Below are positions 1-11,033 of a stretch of DNA of 64,000 bases, in pieces. Below the pieces are notes generated by a model, which made no database searches, was not told where the DNA came from, and was given only the letters and a program-made list of their open reading frames with translations. Source of the DNA: Rhipidocladum racemiflorum (Eukaryota; Streptophyta; Magnoliopsida; Poales; Poaceae). Made by a program: the position numbers and the translations under genes. Numbering within the stretch: the stretch's first letter is position 1; every line of letters begins with the position of its first letter. Location: positions 5,022,001 to 5,086,000 of the forward strand of contig CM070579.1 of the NCBI GenBank assembly GCA_036346355.1. Direction: 5' to 3'.

Positions 1-1
1 C

Positions 2-2193
2 CTCTACATCGCCGCCACGACTCAGGTCGTCAGCGCGGCACTTGTTGTGGAGCGAGCGGAGGAAGGACGCGTTTTCAAGGTGCAGAGGTCGGTCTACTTC
101 GTCAGCGAGGTGCTCTCCGAAACAAAGGTCCGATATCCCCAGATACAGAAGTTGCTGTACTCAGTGCTCATTACCAAGAGGAAGCTTGCCCATTACTTCG
201 ATCGACACCCCATCTCCGTGGTAACCTCCTCACCACTCGGAGAAGTCGTCCACAACCGCGACGCTACCGGAAGAATCGCCAAGTGGGCTCTCGAGCTCAA
301 TGGCCTCGACATATCGTACGTCCCCAGGACGGCGATCAAGTCCCAGGTCTTGGCGGACTTCGTCGCCGAGTGGACCGAGGCGCAAGTCCCTGCGGTGGTC
401 GAGGACCCGGAGTACTGGACGATGTACTTCGATGGGTCTTACACCAAGAATGGGGCCGGCGCGGGGGTCGTCATCATCTCCCCACTCGGCAACAAGCTCC
501 GGTATGCCATCCGCCTACTCTTCGACGCCACCAACAATGTCGCCGAGTACGAAGCCCTCGTCAATGGCCTTCGGATCGCCGCCGACCTGGGCGCACGACG
601 GCTCTACGTTCACGGCGACTCCAAGCTGGTCGTCGACCAAGTGATGAAAGCCACCGAGCCCCGTGGACGCTTCGGATGGGCGCCATCGCTGGAGGTCCGC
701 AAGCTCGAAGAGAAGTTCAAGGGTTTCGAGCTCCATCACAGCTACCGACGCTATAACGGTGAAGCCGACTCCCTCGCCAACCTCGCCTCCGGAAAGGGGC
801 CGGTTCCCCCTGGAATCTTCGTTTCCGACCTCAGCAGCCCATCAATCCGGTTGGACTCGAGTACCGAGGGCGCCACCGACCCCTAGAAGGCGGATGCTCC
901 GGCCGATTTTCGGTCAGACGCTCACCCGCCCGTGTCGGATTCGAGCGTCCTGAACATCGAGACCGACTGGAGACAGCCCTTCGTCGATCGGTTGACAGAC
1001 GGGTCGCTCCCCGCCGATACCACCGAGGCGCGGCGCCTCGCCCGGCGGGCGAAGTCGTTCGTCCTGGTCGGCGCCCTCTACAAAGGAGCCGTCGGGAATC
1101 CTTCGGCGCGTTCCGATCGACCAAGGGAAGCACCTTCTGCTGGATATCCACGACGGGGTGTGCGGGCACCATGCCGCGCCGCGGTCCCTGGTAGGAAAAG
1201 CCTTCCGACAAGGTTTCTACTGGCCGACCGCCGTAGCAGATGCGACCCAAATCGTCCGCACCTGCGAAGGATGTCAATTCTTCGCCAGACAGACGCACCT
1301 TCCTGCGTAAGCCCTGCAGACAATCCCCATCACGTGGCCCTTCGCGGTTTGGGGGCTCGATCTGGTCGGGCCCTTCAAGAAGGCGCCCGGGGGCTTCACT
1401 CACTTACTCGTCGCCGTGGACAAGTTCACAAAGTGGATCGAAGCCAAGCCGTTGGCAAAGATCACATCGGCGCAGGCAGCAGGCTTCTTCCGCGATATTG
1501 TCTACCGCTTCAGGGTGCCCAACTCCATCATCACCGATAATGGGACGCAGTTCACAGGGAAGGAGTTTCTCGAGTTCTGCGACAACTTCAATATCCGAGT
1601 CGACTGGGCGGCAATAGCGCACCCCCGGGCCAACGGCCAGGCCGAGCGAGCCAACGGCATGATCCTCCAAGGACTCAAGCCGCGAATCTTGATCGGCGAA
1701 GAAATTCGCGGGACGGTGGGCCGCCGAGCTACCACCCGTTCTTTGGAGTCTACGAACCACGCCGACCCGGTCGACCGGGTTCACACCTTTCTTCTTGGTA
1801 TTCGGAGCGGAGGCTGTCCTCCCGACTGACCTTGAGTACGGTGCGCCAAGGGTGCAGAACTACGACAGCGCACGAGGAATCGAGGAACAGCAGGATGACC
1901 TCGACCAACTCGACGAGGCTCGAGATATCGCGGTCTTACGGTCGGCTAAGTATCAGCAGGCGCTGCGCCGCTACCACGGCCGACGGGTTCGCGGCCGCTC
2001 ATTCGAAGTCGGCAACTTGGTGCTGCGTCAAGTCCAATCCGCGAAGGACAGGCACAAGCTCTCCCCGCCCTGGGAGGGGCCTTTCACCATCGCCGAAGTC
2101 CTCCGACCCGGCACCTTCCGCCTCAAGGACACTGAAGGAAATCTCGTGACTAATGCGTGGAACATAGAGAAGCTGAGAAAGTTCTATTCATAG
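2..2193 (+). pseudogene. Gypsy pol fragment: RNase H and integrase, disabled
   Basis: Reading frame 2 is open from the first bases, so the gene starts before the window. Positions 2-400 are the end of RT/RNase H and the linker; 410-780 encode the archaeal-type RNase H. Its acidic residues are visible as YFDGS, NVAEYEA, HGDSK and GEADS. Integrase follows: a zinc-binding region around 1150-1290 (HH...C..C), then catalytic D in LDLVGPF, D in DNGTQF and E in NGQAERAN, and a C-terminal part (1795-2193) ending in the family-typical WNIEKLRKFYS. The frame is broken four times: in-frame TAG at 884-886, a frameshift between about 1085 and 1116, TAA at 1308-1310, and a frameshift between about 1685 and 1705. 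It is therefore dead, although the catalytic residues survive. Confidence 0.93.
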
Positions 2194-2557
2194 TCAACCT
2201 CTCCCCTCTTTTTTACCACTCGACAAATACTTGAGCAAAGGAAGCCGCAGCTCTCGGACGACCGACCGAGTGCTCTCCCTCTCTCTCTCCCGTCTTTGAC
2301 CTACCGCAAGTACTGCGACCTCTGCCCCGAAAGCCGAGGTCAGTAGTACTCGCCGTCGCAAAGACCTCGAATACAAGGACAACCGACCTACAGTTGGTCG
2401 GGCCGTCCCATTCCGGTAACAAACACACATAAAGTCCCGCCTCCAACCTACGCCGGATCCGTTGCGGTCCCGAAAGACTACGGATATGGGCAAATCGCAA
2501 GCGCAAAATCCTCGAAGAAGAAAAAAGAAACAGGGAGCAAAGAAGCGCTTTATTTAT

Positions 2558-2818
2558 TTATGGAGGAACATCGCCCCAACCAAGAACGAACCGCCCGTTA
2601 CGATCTTGGTGTGCGCCCCGCCAGCCGAACTCCGCGCGACGTCCCTCGACCACCGCCTGCACCAGCGGCGCCCTCACTTCCCGAAGTCGGGGAACGCCCA
2701 CGACGAGGACGCCAACTCGCCGTACGTCCTCACGAACAGCCTCAGCCTCCGCCACCTCCTGCAGCCAGGCCTGATGGGCGACCACTTCCTCGCGGGGCTG
2801 AGTGTTGCGGTCCGCCAT
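2558..2818 (-). CDS. small antisense ORF of the Gypsy element
   Basis: An ATG-initiated 86-codon ORF on the minus strand lies just after the end of pol. The product begins MADRNTQPREEVVAHQAWLQ and is rich in Glu, Val and Arg with a helical, coiled-coil-like first half. It has no catalytic motif that I recognise. A minus-strand TATA-like box (2892-2883) lies about 65 bp upstream of the ATG, and a tandem-repeat block lies further upstream (3150-3700). That arrangement repeats the one seen for the larger antisense gene. It could be a real element-encoded accessory ORF or the first exon of a longer antisense transcript running towards the integrase. Whether it is translated is unknown. Confidence 0.4.
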   Translation of the reverse strand: MADRNTQPREEVVAHQAWLQEVAEAEAVREDVRRVGVLVVGVPRLREVRAPLVQAVVEGRRAEFGWRGAHQDRNGRFVLGWGDVPP

Positions 2819-2880
2819 GGCGCGCAGAGAAAGTTCGTTTGGTGGCGGTCCTTGCTAAAGTAACGAGCGCACCGGCGCCT

Positions 2881-2894
2881 CTCCTTTTATAGCC
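2881..2894 (-). promoter_or_regulatory. minus-strand TATA-like box
   Basis: Read on the minus strand the sequence is GGCTATAAAAGGAG, a good plant TATA box. It sits about 65 bp upstream of the minus-strand ATG at 2818, at the right distance for a short 5' leader. It would drive transcription antisense to the pol gene. Confidence 0.5.
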
Positions 2895-3149
2895 AAACAA
2901 AGGCGGAGGCGCGAAGACGGCGCTTTGGGATCACGCAACGGAGCGGAAGACGAAGCGCCCAACACCAGTTCCGAAAGCGGCGCGGTCCCCAAGGCGAGTT
3001 AATCCGCCCTTATCTCCAAAACTTAAAATCCTTTTTTCAAAAATATCACACGCCTGCCACGGGCTCAAGCGGTGCGTGGCGACTGCACCCTCAATCCCCA
3101 TGCACCACTCGGGGGCTGCCCTGCGACCTCAGGGGTCAGCGACCTAGAT

Positions 3150-3700
3150 CAATGACCGGTAACCACTCCGACCGGGCTACCCTCCTCATAGTAACCTCTT
3201 CAAACCCAAAATGCTACAGCCCACGCCCCCGCGGCTACGGCTCCGAGGTAGCACTTTGCGCAAAAGGGAGGCTACTTGAGCAAAGGGCCAAGGGCGGTCG
3301 GATGGAGCCTTTCGATTTAGGTCGGCCAGTCGACCGATCAAACAATCTCCCTCGTGGCAACCTCCTCGAACCGAATGCTACAACTTAAGCCCCAGCGGCT
3401 ACGGCTCCCGAGTAGCATTTCGCGCAAAAAGGAAGTTGCCCGAGCAGAAGATAGCTTGATCAATCGAGCGATGCATCGACTGGGCCATCGTTAAAAAAGC
3501 GTACGAGTCGCTAACCTAAGCCGTACTCCGACCGACCGAGCTATCTACCTCGTGGCTATTTCCCCCGGCCCAAAGTACTACGGCCTACGCCTCCGCGGCT
3601 ACGGCTTCGAAGTAGCACTCTGCGGGGGGAAACAAGTCCTCCGAGCAAGAGACGCTAGGGACGGTCGAAGCACCCCCACTCAGGTCAGCGTTCCAACCCA
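3150..3700. repeat. tandem repeat block, about 165-200 bp period, three copies
   Basis: Three diverged copies share the core GCGGCTACGGCTCC..AGTAGCA, starting at 3231, 3395 and 3595. Each core is preceded by a CAACCTCCTCGAACC-like stretch and followed by TTGCGCAAAAGGGAGG-like sequence. The block lies upstream, in the antisense direction, of the small minus-strand ORF and its TATA box. Non-coding subrepeats are common in large Gypsy elements; a promoter or enhancer role for these is inference. Confidence 0.75.
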
Positions 3701-3993
3701 CCAAACGCAAGCTTCGCGAAGGAGGCGGTCCGACCTAGGCACCTCTCCTCCACAAAGCGATCGCTCGAAGATAGCTTGTCTTATCCCGTGATCTCTTCGG
3801 ACGGAGTTGAAGCAACACCTACGCTCTCAGGGCACCCCCGCGGGCCCTGTAGCTATGGTCGTAAGATTGCCCAAATTCACAGAGGAAGCACGGGGTAGAC
3901 GGGCAAAATAACTTAAAGCAACCCGACACGTCGAACTCGATTAGGGCAATCATGTTCATTACATGCACTGCAAAAAAGCAAAAAATAGGGAAA

Positions 3994-6900
3994 CTAATCA
4001 TCTCCCTCCTTCCGATGGAGGATTTCTCGCGGCGAGATTCGGCGGGCAATCTCTTGGGCGCACGGATCGACCCGGGCCATGAATGCGTCGACTTGTTCGT
4101 CGCTTCGGTCAGCAGCAACGCCGCTCCCAACCGCCTCAAGGTCGACGCCGTCATAATAAGAGACGGTGTTGACCAGGGCCGAGGAAGCGCCAAGCACCGC
4201 CTCTTCCCGCACCGCCGCTTCCCGCATCGACGCCTCGACGCGCTCAGGGACCCATCCAAGTATGGCGGGGATGGCGCTGGGGCCCGGAGTAAGCCCGAAC
4301 AGCCGGTCGCAGACGGCCTGGATGCCCACGTGGAGGACCGTCAGCTCGGCCGTCGTATCGGCCGCGTCCCTCTCCGCCACCCGCTTGTCCCTAAGGGCCG
4401 AGTCACGTGACTCGACCGCCGCATCCCGTTTCTCCACCGCCACCCTTCGCGACTCCAGCGCGTCGCTAAGGCTTTTTCGCAGCTCTGCAGGGACAAAAAC
4501 AGCGTCAGAAGACGCCCGTTGCAGTGGCTCCCAAGGGGTTGAACTACTCACCGGCCACGGAGGCCTCTTTGGCGCGAAGTTCCTCCTCGACCTTGGCACG
4601 CGCTTCTCGATCGGACGCGGCGCGGTCGGCAAGCTCCCTCGCCGTCGCGAGCTCCCCCCGAGCAAGATCCCGCTCGCCGCGAAGCCGGTCGGCCTCCCTG
4701 CGGGCCGACTCGCATTCCTCTCGGAAGAGGGCGGCCTCCGCCCGAGCGGATCCTTGCGCGGACGCAGAAGTCTTGGCCGCTTCAGCATCCGCCAGGGATG
4801 ACCTGGCCCTCTCTCCCTCGACGGTCAACGAATCTGCAAGTCGCTGAGCCTCCCGCAAGGCTTCAGTGACTTCCCCCAGCCGCTGACCAGCCGTGGCGGC
4901 CCTTCCTTGCTCGGCAACAAGCGCCCTCAGGGCGTCGAGCAGCTCTTCCCCTACGGCACTCCCCCGGCTGTGCAAGTGCCGGAGGAACATCGACTTGTCC
5001 ACCGCCCGGGATGTCAAGCGCTGCAAATACCTGCCCGGTCAGTCTCCGTTTCCCGGTCGAGAGATGCACGAAAGACAAATCCCCGTCAGACTTACCGATC
5101 CGCCGGCGGGACTCCTGAGCAATGGACTTTCTCGCCCTGGACGCGGCGTCAACGGCGCGAGTGAGGTCGGCATGGACCCTCCCCATCTCCTCCTCCAAAG
5201 CGTTCCAATCCGCGCGTTCTGCCTCGTCGTCCAGAACGAACGCGGGCCCTCCGGCCGGGTCAGGGCCGGGCCAAGTCAGCACGGCGGTCGGCAACCGCCC
5301 TGTCTCGACTTCCCCGCCTGCCGAAACGTCTGCAGCAGTCGGTTGCGCGCCCTCCAACAACACTCGGACCGCCGAAGCAGGCGGTGGCCCGGCGGCGGGC
5401 GGCGAGGCTTCGTCCCGCCGGTGTCGCGAACGCCGCAAATCGATACTTCCCCGTGGCAGAGTCGCACCACCCCTACGATCGGCCAGCGAGGAAGGCAAGG
5501 ATGGCGAACGTCACCCGTCGATCTTTGCGGACGGTAGCGGTCCAGCCCGTGGCTGGCAGGACCTCACCGGTCTCACCAGACGGCGCTGGCGAAGCGCGCC
5601 GGCGAGCTTCCTCTGCATTGTCGGGGCCGGCAACGGCCCGCGGCTCCCTCCGGCGGCGTCCCTCACAGACCACTGCGGGGAGCGATCCGAAGGACCCCGC
5701 TCCCGACGATCGCCAGCCGCGCACTTCGCGGACGGGAGCGGAAGGGTGCGATTCCTCACCGCTGAGTGGGACTCGGCGCCCTCCGGTGGTGAGCCCCTGC
5801 GCACAACGGTCGATCGAAGTGCGAAGGAAGAAACACGAGAAGGACCAAGCGGGGCGCATAAATCACTTACCGAGAGGAGCGAACAACCGGCACTGATGTG
5901 CCCTTTTGCCGGGCCCCGCGAGGAGGCGTGAGGGTCTGCGCATCCTCGGGATATACCTGCGCCGCGGTTTCTTCCGAGGAACCACGGTCGCCCGGCCCAT
6001 GGCTGGAACCAGCGTCGCGGCCGCAGAGTCGCCTCCGGCAACCGCTCCCCCTCGCTCAACGGCGACTCTTCGTCGCCGTCACTCAAAGTCTCGTCGAGAC
6101 CTCCTGCCAGCGTCTTGGCCCGGTCCAGCGCTCTTTCCTCTTCCGCACCTTCGTGGCCTCCATCTTCGCCAGGAGGCGGCGTCGCGCCGCTGCGTTGCGA
6201 GGCGCCGCGACCGCTCTCGCCTCCTTTTCCCCCGGAAGCAAGGGGCGGGAGATCAGGCCACCGAGCCCCTGCAAGAACGCGCTCGGGTAAGGGGGCGAAG
6301 GAACAGAGTGAAGCAAAAGCAAATAGGAGCCACCAGACGTACCAAGTTCTGCGGATTCTGCGCCGAGAACGGTGCAGGCGCCTCGCCCGCTGGCTCGGTA
6401 TCTCCCGCGATGGAAACTGCGGCCACACGCGAGGACCTCCGACGGAAGCTCCGCTCGACGACCTTGCGAGGGTCGGTCGGTCCGATGTACTTCGAACATG
6501 GGGCGCAGCCGATCCTTGAGGGGTTGGATGCGCCTCTCCATGAACGTACTGAGGACCACCTTGCCTGTCAGGCCCCGCCGCTTCAGGTCCGCGAGCTTTC
6601 CAAGGATCGCATCCACCTTCGCCCGGTCCCTCGCGTCAGGACCCCAGGTCCAGCAAGGATGCGGCGTCGGTAAATTCCCACTGAAGGGCGGGGCACTGTT
6701 GCCGATGTTCCGGACGTAGAACCACTCGCTGTGCCACCCCCGGTTGGACGTCGGCAGCTTCACATCGATGTAGGACGACTTGCGGCGGGGGCGCAGTTGG
6801 ATCGCCAGAGCGCCGAGGAGGCCGGTGGCATCCGACGGCGGCCTCGCGAAGAAGAAGTGGCGCCAGAGCCCCCAGTGGGGTTCGATCCCCAGAAAGGCCT

Positions 6901-7178
6901 CGCACAGCGTCATGAAGACCGCGATGTGGAGGACTCCATTCGGGTTCAGGTGATGAACTTCCCCCCCGTAGTAGTGCAGCAGCCCCCGGACGAACGGGTG
7001 GAGTGGGAGGCCGAAACCCCGCTCGTAGAAGGCCGCCAGCGAGACTATCTCGCCGTCTCCCAGTTCGGGGACCTCGGTCCCGGCCGGCACTGGCCACGGG
7101 ATCGAGGCAGCGAGGAAGGAGCTCCTTCCTCTCCAAGCCGGGTAGCGACCACGCGCGGCCAAGTGCGGTCAACGACAT
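3994..7178 (-). pseudogene. antisense five-exon gene of Tat-type Gypsy element (Transposase_28-like domain)
   Basis: Minus-strand gene with five exons that I could delimit: 7178-6343, 6268-5871, 5796-5096, 5020-4552 and 4484-3994. The introns are 67-75 nt, with GT donors (GTAAGT, GTGAGT, GTACGT) and pyrimidine..CAG acceptors. Junctions 1-2, 2-3 and 4-5 keep the reading frame exactly although each intron length is not a multiple of three. Exon 1 holds the domain known from grass Gypsy antisense ORFs as 'putative gypsy type transposon' (PF04195): LPLHPFVRGLLHYYG, then LNPNGVLHIA and CEAFLGIEPHWGLW. Exon 2 is Ser/Glu/Gly-rich and acidic. Exons 3-5 form a long Ala/Glu/Arg coiled coil ending at a TAA/TGA-bounded ORF. 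Frameshifts lie near 7165 (the likely ATG at 7178 is one frame off) and near 5485, and junction 3-4 is out of phase, so this copy is broken. The function of the family is unknown. Confidence 0.75.
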
Positions 7179-7314
7179 CCCCGAGTGTGCGTAGGAGAGG
7201 CGAGGGGGCAGCGACGCAAGCGAGGAAGCTTTTCTTCTTCCCTTGCGTTTTCTCTCCTTTTCTTTTGCAGAAGGGCGCGAGCGAAGGCTTTGCTCCCTCC
7301 ACGCCGCCGGTTCC

Positions 7315-7326
7315 TCCTTTATAGGC
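7315..7326 (-). promoter_or_regulatory. minus-strand TATA-like box of the antisense gene
   Basis: Minus strand reads GCGCCTATAAAGGAGG about 140 bp upstream of the likely antisense start codon at 7178. It resembles the minus-strand box at 2881-2894 (both are CTATAAA-AGGAG). This suggests that both antisense units use the same promoter type. Confidence 0.5.
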
Positions 7327-8071
7327 GCCTGGCGGGAACAGCGCGCCTCCGCACCCAACCGACGCCTCACGCGTGACCGACGCAGCGATGCCAACCGTCG
7401 ACCGCCACCACGCCCACTACTCCGTAGAACGCCGCAGCCATTTAAATCCCATCGAGCATTAAGCGCTCGACGGAGACGGCCTCGGCAAGACGCCCGCAAA
7501 GATCGCACTTCGCCGCCGGCTACAGCGGGCCAGGGCGCCCCATGCCAAGAAAGGTATGAAACGGCCCCTTTGGGCCGCGACTTCGCCTGAGCTCGCGCCG
7601 AGGCCCGCGCCGTCTTGGAGGGTTACGAATGCGAATCCGGCCAGTGGAATGAAAGCCGCCCCAACACGTAAAGCAGCGAGGCGGGTCGCGATGAGCCCCA
7701 GAGGAGCCTCTAGATGGAGTCGGCGGACGACCCAATCATCGTGGCCAGCGTCGAGACCATACCTCACACTCCCGCGGAGCTCATCGATGAGTGGCGGCCA
7801 GCCGTGCTCCGGGTCGGCGGACGACCCGGCAGCCCAACGCGGGATGAGTAAGGAAAGGTTTTTATGGAACGCCCCACAGCGGGTCGGATGCCCGCGCCAG
7901 GAGCTACGTCCGCTTGGGAACGATCCCCCTCGAGGGCGATCGCCAAGGTTCCACTCGGATTGCCCGACGATGGCTTCGCCGCGAGCACGGCGTTCAAACC
8001 GACGAAGGTAAGCGTCGCGTTCGCTCAACCGACTCTAAGGGCCCACTTAACGCACGAGCTTGCGAGTCGGC

Positions 8072-8560
8072 CGGGCTAAACCAGGCCAGCTCTCAGGCAC
8101 CTTTCGGGGGCTCAAGAGCTACACCCGGGTGCGCTCGCCTTGCCACCGGGCTCTTTACAACTGGCGCGGCTCCCAAGCAGTCGCGCCGACCAAGCACCGC
8201 CGACCTCCGGGTCGACGGCTACCAGCCGGGCTAAACCCCGGCCAATTGTCAGGCCGGCTCGGGGGGCTCGGGGCTACACCCACGGGCTCTTTTTTTAAGT
8301 GGCGGCGGCTCCCCAGCGATCGCGCCGACCAACCCGCCGACCTCGAGGGCTACCGCTGCCGGGCTAAACCCCGACGGCTCTCGGCAGCTCGGGGCTCGGA
8401 AAGCTACACCCACGGGTCTTCGCCTTGTGCCGGAGCTCTTTACAGCTAGCGTGGCTCCCAAGTAGTCGCGCTGAGCCTAGCGCCGCCGACCTCCGGGCAG
8501 CGGCTACCCCGAAGGGCTAACTCCCGGCCAGGCTCTCCGGCGCGGGGCTCGGGGCTCTTG
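8072..8560. repeat. tandem repeat block, about 130-155 bp period, four copies
   Basis: Copies start with CGGGCTAAACCCCGG-like sequence at 8072, 8227, 8360 and 8514 (the last is partial). Each continues through GGCTCGGGGCTACACCCACGGG, GTGGCTCCCAAG.AGTCGCG and CGCCGACCTCCGGG. The block lies just before the putative 3' LTR and upstream, in the antisense sense, of the large minus-strand gene. Confidence 0.8.
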
Positions 8561-8671
8561 ACGAGTACCGTACCATGGGTACCCCATCAGCCGGAACGCG
8601 AGCAGGTGACCAATCGCCAGCGAAGGCCAGCCAAGATCGCCAAAGGTACTTGGGCGCGGAGGCGGACCGAC

Positions 8672-9456
8672 TGTCAGGGACCGACCCTGGACGGTCGGCG
8701 GACTCCGACCCCGGGCGGTCGGCAAGCTCCGACCGTCTAATGTTGAAGCGCGCGGTCAGCAAGCTCCACCAGCGCCTGAGCGAGGCCACGCCGGTGTCGG
8801 ACCGGTACCTTGTCGCGCTGGCGTCCACAGCGTCTATGCAAGGCGGCAGGTGGCTCCTTCCCAAGATCGAGAGGAGCCACCGAAGAAGTCAAGCCCTGCT
8901 CGACGCCTGGCACACCGTAGAAGAATACGCCCACTCCGAGGCCAAGGCAAAGTCAAGCGCCATTAAAGCCGCCGAGGCCGACAGAGCACCACGCGATGCG
9001 TCATCCAGACAACACCACGCAAGACCACTCATCACAGAGCCACCAACCCTGCCTCGGGACGGGCAGGGATCAGTCGGACAAGACAGAAACCGGACTCCGA
9101 GACACGCAAGCCCCTTTCCTCGGGGTTTCCCAAACTCAGTGTAACTCCGCCTCCTCCGTCTATATAAGGAGAGGCAGGGCCCGAGAGGGAGGGGCGATGG
9201 AAAAGACAGTCTTCTAGGTAGCCGCAACTCCCTAGCAAAAACACCGAGGGATCGGTCGACCGACTCCCTGCCTCGCTTGTATACCTCTTGTTCATCGCCC
9301 AAAGATCAATACACCCACACCGAACGAACTGGAGTAGGGACGTTCAGCCCGAACCAGTATACATCATCTGACTCCTTGAGTCGACCATTCGGGGAGAGGG
9401 AGCGCGCGACCCCATCCGACCACAAATTCGCATTGCCGGTGCACGAAACACCGACA
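8672..9456 (+). repeat. putative 3' LTR of the Gypsy element
   Basis: Candidate borders are TGTCAGGGACCG at 8672 and CGAAACACCGACA ending at 9456, giving the standard TG...CA with short inverted ends TGTC/GACA. A good TATA box, CTATATAAGGAG, lies at 9160-9170, as expected in U3. GC content falls sharply after 9456. The start is less sure than the end: the presumed polypurine tract just before 8672 is only weakly purine-rich and the 5' LTR is outside the window. Confidence 0.55.
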
Positions 9457-10071
9457 GTAGCATTGGAATGAAACGAGGTAGGGATATGCAGAGTTTAGGA
9501 GGTAAATATCTGAACTATGACCATTAGCATGATCCTAAATATACTACTTTAAATCTAGAAGACTATGAGTTATACACTTTTTTTCCCTTGATGAGTTTTC
9601 CGGAAGTTTTTTTATATGAAGGTTTTTAATGAGGCAACTAGTGTAATATGTTAGTGTAATTTACTCTTTTTTCATCTCTTTTTTTCTTTTGGGTTTTTGG
9701 GAGGAGTTTTTTTTTTATTAAACATATGTATTACACGGTATTCACCCAAGTAGGAGTGTTGAGATATAGTTGGACTACTAGTTCTAGTTATTGAAATACA
9801 TTTAGACTCTATCCCATGGGCGAATCCGAATATATCTCTAACGGGTTTTTACTATAAAAAAGACACTCCTTTGTACAAGAGAATCAATCTAATACAGAGA
9901 AATAGGTTTTTCCTTTTCTATATCGTATGTGCTCTCTATAATTATTTTTACTATTCAATGTATTATACTTGTCATCATTATTTTACAGCAGAGAGGACCT
10001 TACGGAGTAAGTAGCCGATCCTTTTCACAATAAAATCCTATCTTTGTCCATGGTTTATTACCCCCTGCTCC
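9457..10071. other. AT-rich intergenic stretch
   Basis: No gene seen. 9757-9998 (from TGTTGAGATATAG to TTTTACAGCA, with an AT-rich middle) looks a little like a short Copia or TRIM LTR, but I found no matching target duplication. Confidence 0.4.
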
Positions 10072-10079
10072 CCCGCGTG

Positions 10080-10544
10080 CAGGGTTCAAAAAATCGACGA
10101 AAATCGCTCGATTTTCGCGATTTTCGGCCATATCGCCGCGGCCCGATATCAAAAACCGGTCGGTAAACCGATCCAATTCAAAAAAATTCGAAAATTCGAA
10201 AAAAATTTACGTGTCAAAAACCGGTCGAAAATCGGTGGAAATCGGTCGATTTTCGCCAAAAATCGTCGAAAATCGCTACAAAAGTCGATCGCACAAAAAA
10301 GTTCAACAAGGTCGTCGATTTTCCACACGAAATCGTCGATTTTCCACGAGAAATCGTCGATTTTCCACGAAAACCGGTCGATTTTCCACGAAAATCGACG
10401 ATTTTTGAAATTTTTTTTAAAAAAATTTGGTTTTTGAATTCATCCGATTTTTAACGATTTTCGGCCGATTTTCGACTCGATTTTTGCGATTATCGAAAAT
10501 CACTGTTCATGCGAAAATCGCACCCAGCGATTTAGTGAACCCTG
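10080..10544. mobile_element. hAT-like nonautonomous element, CAGGGTTCA family, copy 1
   Basis: The ends are CAGGGTTCA at 10080 and TGAACCCTG ending at 10544, flanked by a perfect 8-bp duplication CCCGCGTG (10072-10079 and 10545-10552). Eight-base duplications and CA-starting inverted repeats are typical of hAT elements. The interior is made of variations on CGATTTTCG and AAACCGGTCG, including about four tandem copies of a 20-21 bp unit (GTCGATTTTCCACGAAA) between 10315 and 10400. No coding potential is credible. Confidence 0.85.
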
Positions 10545-10740
10545 CCCGCGTGACCATAGCATGTTGGCCCATACACTCCATGGATCACCCGGTACCCTGA
10601 GGAGTACTCTACAAGTACAGTACTCCCACAATTAAGAAAAGTAAACACAAGCACGCACAACCCACGTGGTCATTAGACCAAGGATAAAGCAATCCCATAC
10701 AATGCCCTCGGCCGTTCATCCTCCCACAAAGTAATACTAC

Positions 10741-11033
10741 TGCTCCATTCGTCCAAAAATATAAAACTATTTTAACTATATATAAGAATTAAGGTTACAA
10801 TAAAATTAAGAAATGTAATTCCTCTGGTCACAAATAGTTATCGTTTTTAGTATATATATGCAGGTAAACTTTTGAAACTTTGATTGTCAATATCTTTTTA
10901 AATATTTATGTTAGATATATAAAAATCATGTGCAGATTTGTCTCGTAAAGTAATTTTATAATATTATAATTTAATTAGGTTTTATAAATATATTATAATA
11001 AAAATTAGTGGTCAAAATTGTGATGGTAGAGCA
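10741..11033. mobile_element. Stowaway-type MITE remnants (two overlapping pieces)
   Basis: A truncated piece begins CTCCATTCGTCCAAAAATAT (10743) and is followed from about 10818 by a second copy. The second copy has the family's internal signature TAATATCTTTTTAAATATTT-like and GGTTTTATAAATATATTATA. The same internal sequence recurs at 23475-23738, 51358-51530 and (inverted) 58134-58384. Confidence 0.65.

Larger units (their letters stand above)
1..9456 (+). mobile_element. Ty3/Gypsy LTR retrotransposon, Tat lineage, 3' part
   Basis: The window opens inside the pol gene of an LTR retrotransposon and the element runs to a 3' LTR ending near 9456. Order seen: RNase H, integrase (to 2193), a minus-strand small ORF (2818-2558), a tandem-repeat block, a minus-strand multi-exon gene (7178-3994), a second tandem-repeat block, then the LTR with a TATA box. 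A second (archaeal-type) RNase H after the RT-RNase H connection, plus a long antisense gene between integrase and 3' LTR, is the known layout of the Tat/Retand/Grande branch. The 5' LTR, gag, protease and most of RT lie before the window, so LTR identity and target duplication cannot be compared. Stops and frameshifts show that it is not autonomous. Confidence 0.85.

Noticed and set aside
4166..6290. Long plus-strand open frames across 4.1-6.3 kb
   Set aside because: They are shadows of the GC-rich antisense gene; the minus strand has consistent splice sites and a family domain, the plus frames have none.
9757..9998. Short solo LTR or TRIM starting TGTTGAGATATAG
   Set aside because: It has an LTR-like start and an AT-rich body, but I found no matching 5-bp duplication and no second copy.
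10211..10408. Arg/Phe-rich open frame with RRFSTRN repeats
   Set aside because: It is the translation of a 20-21 bp tandem repeat inside a noncoding hAT-like element.
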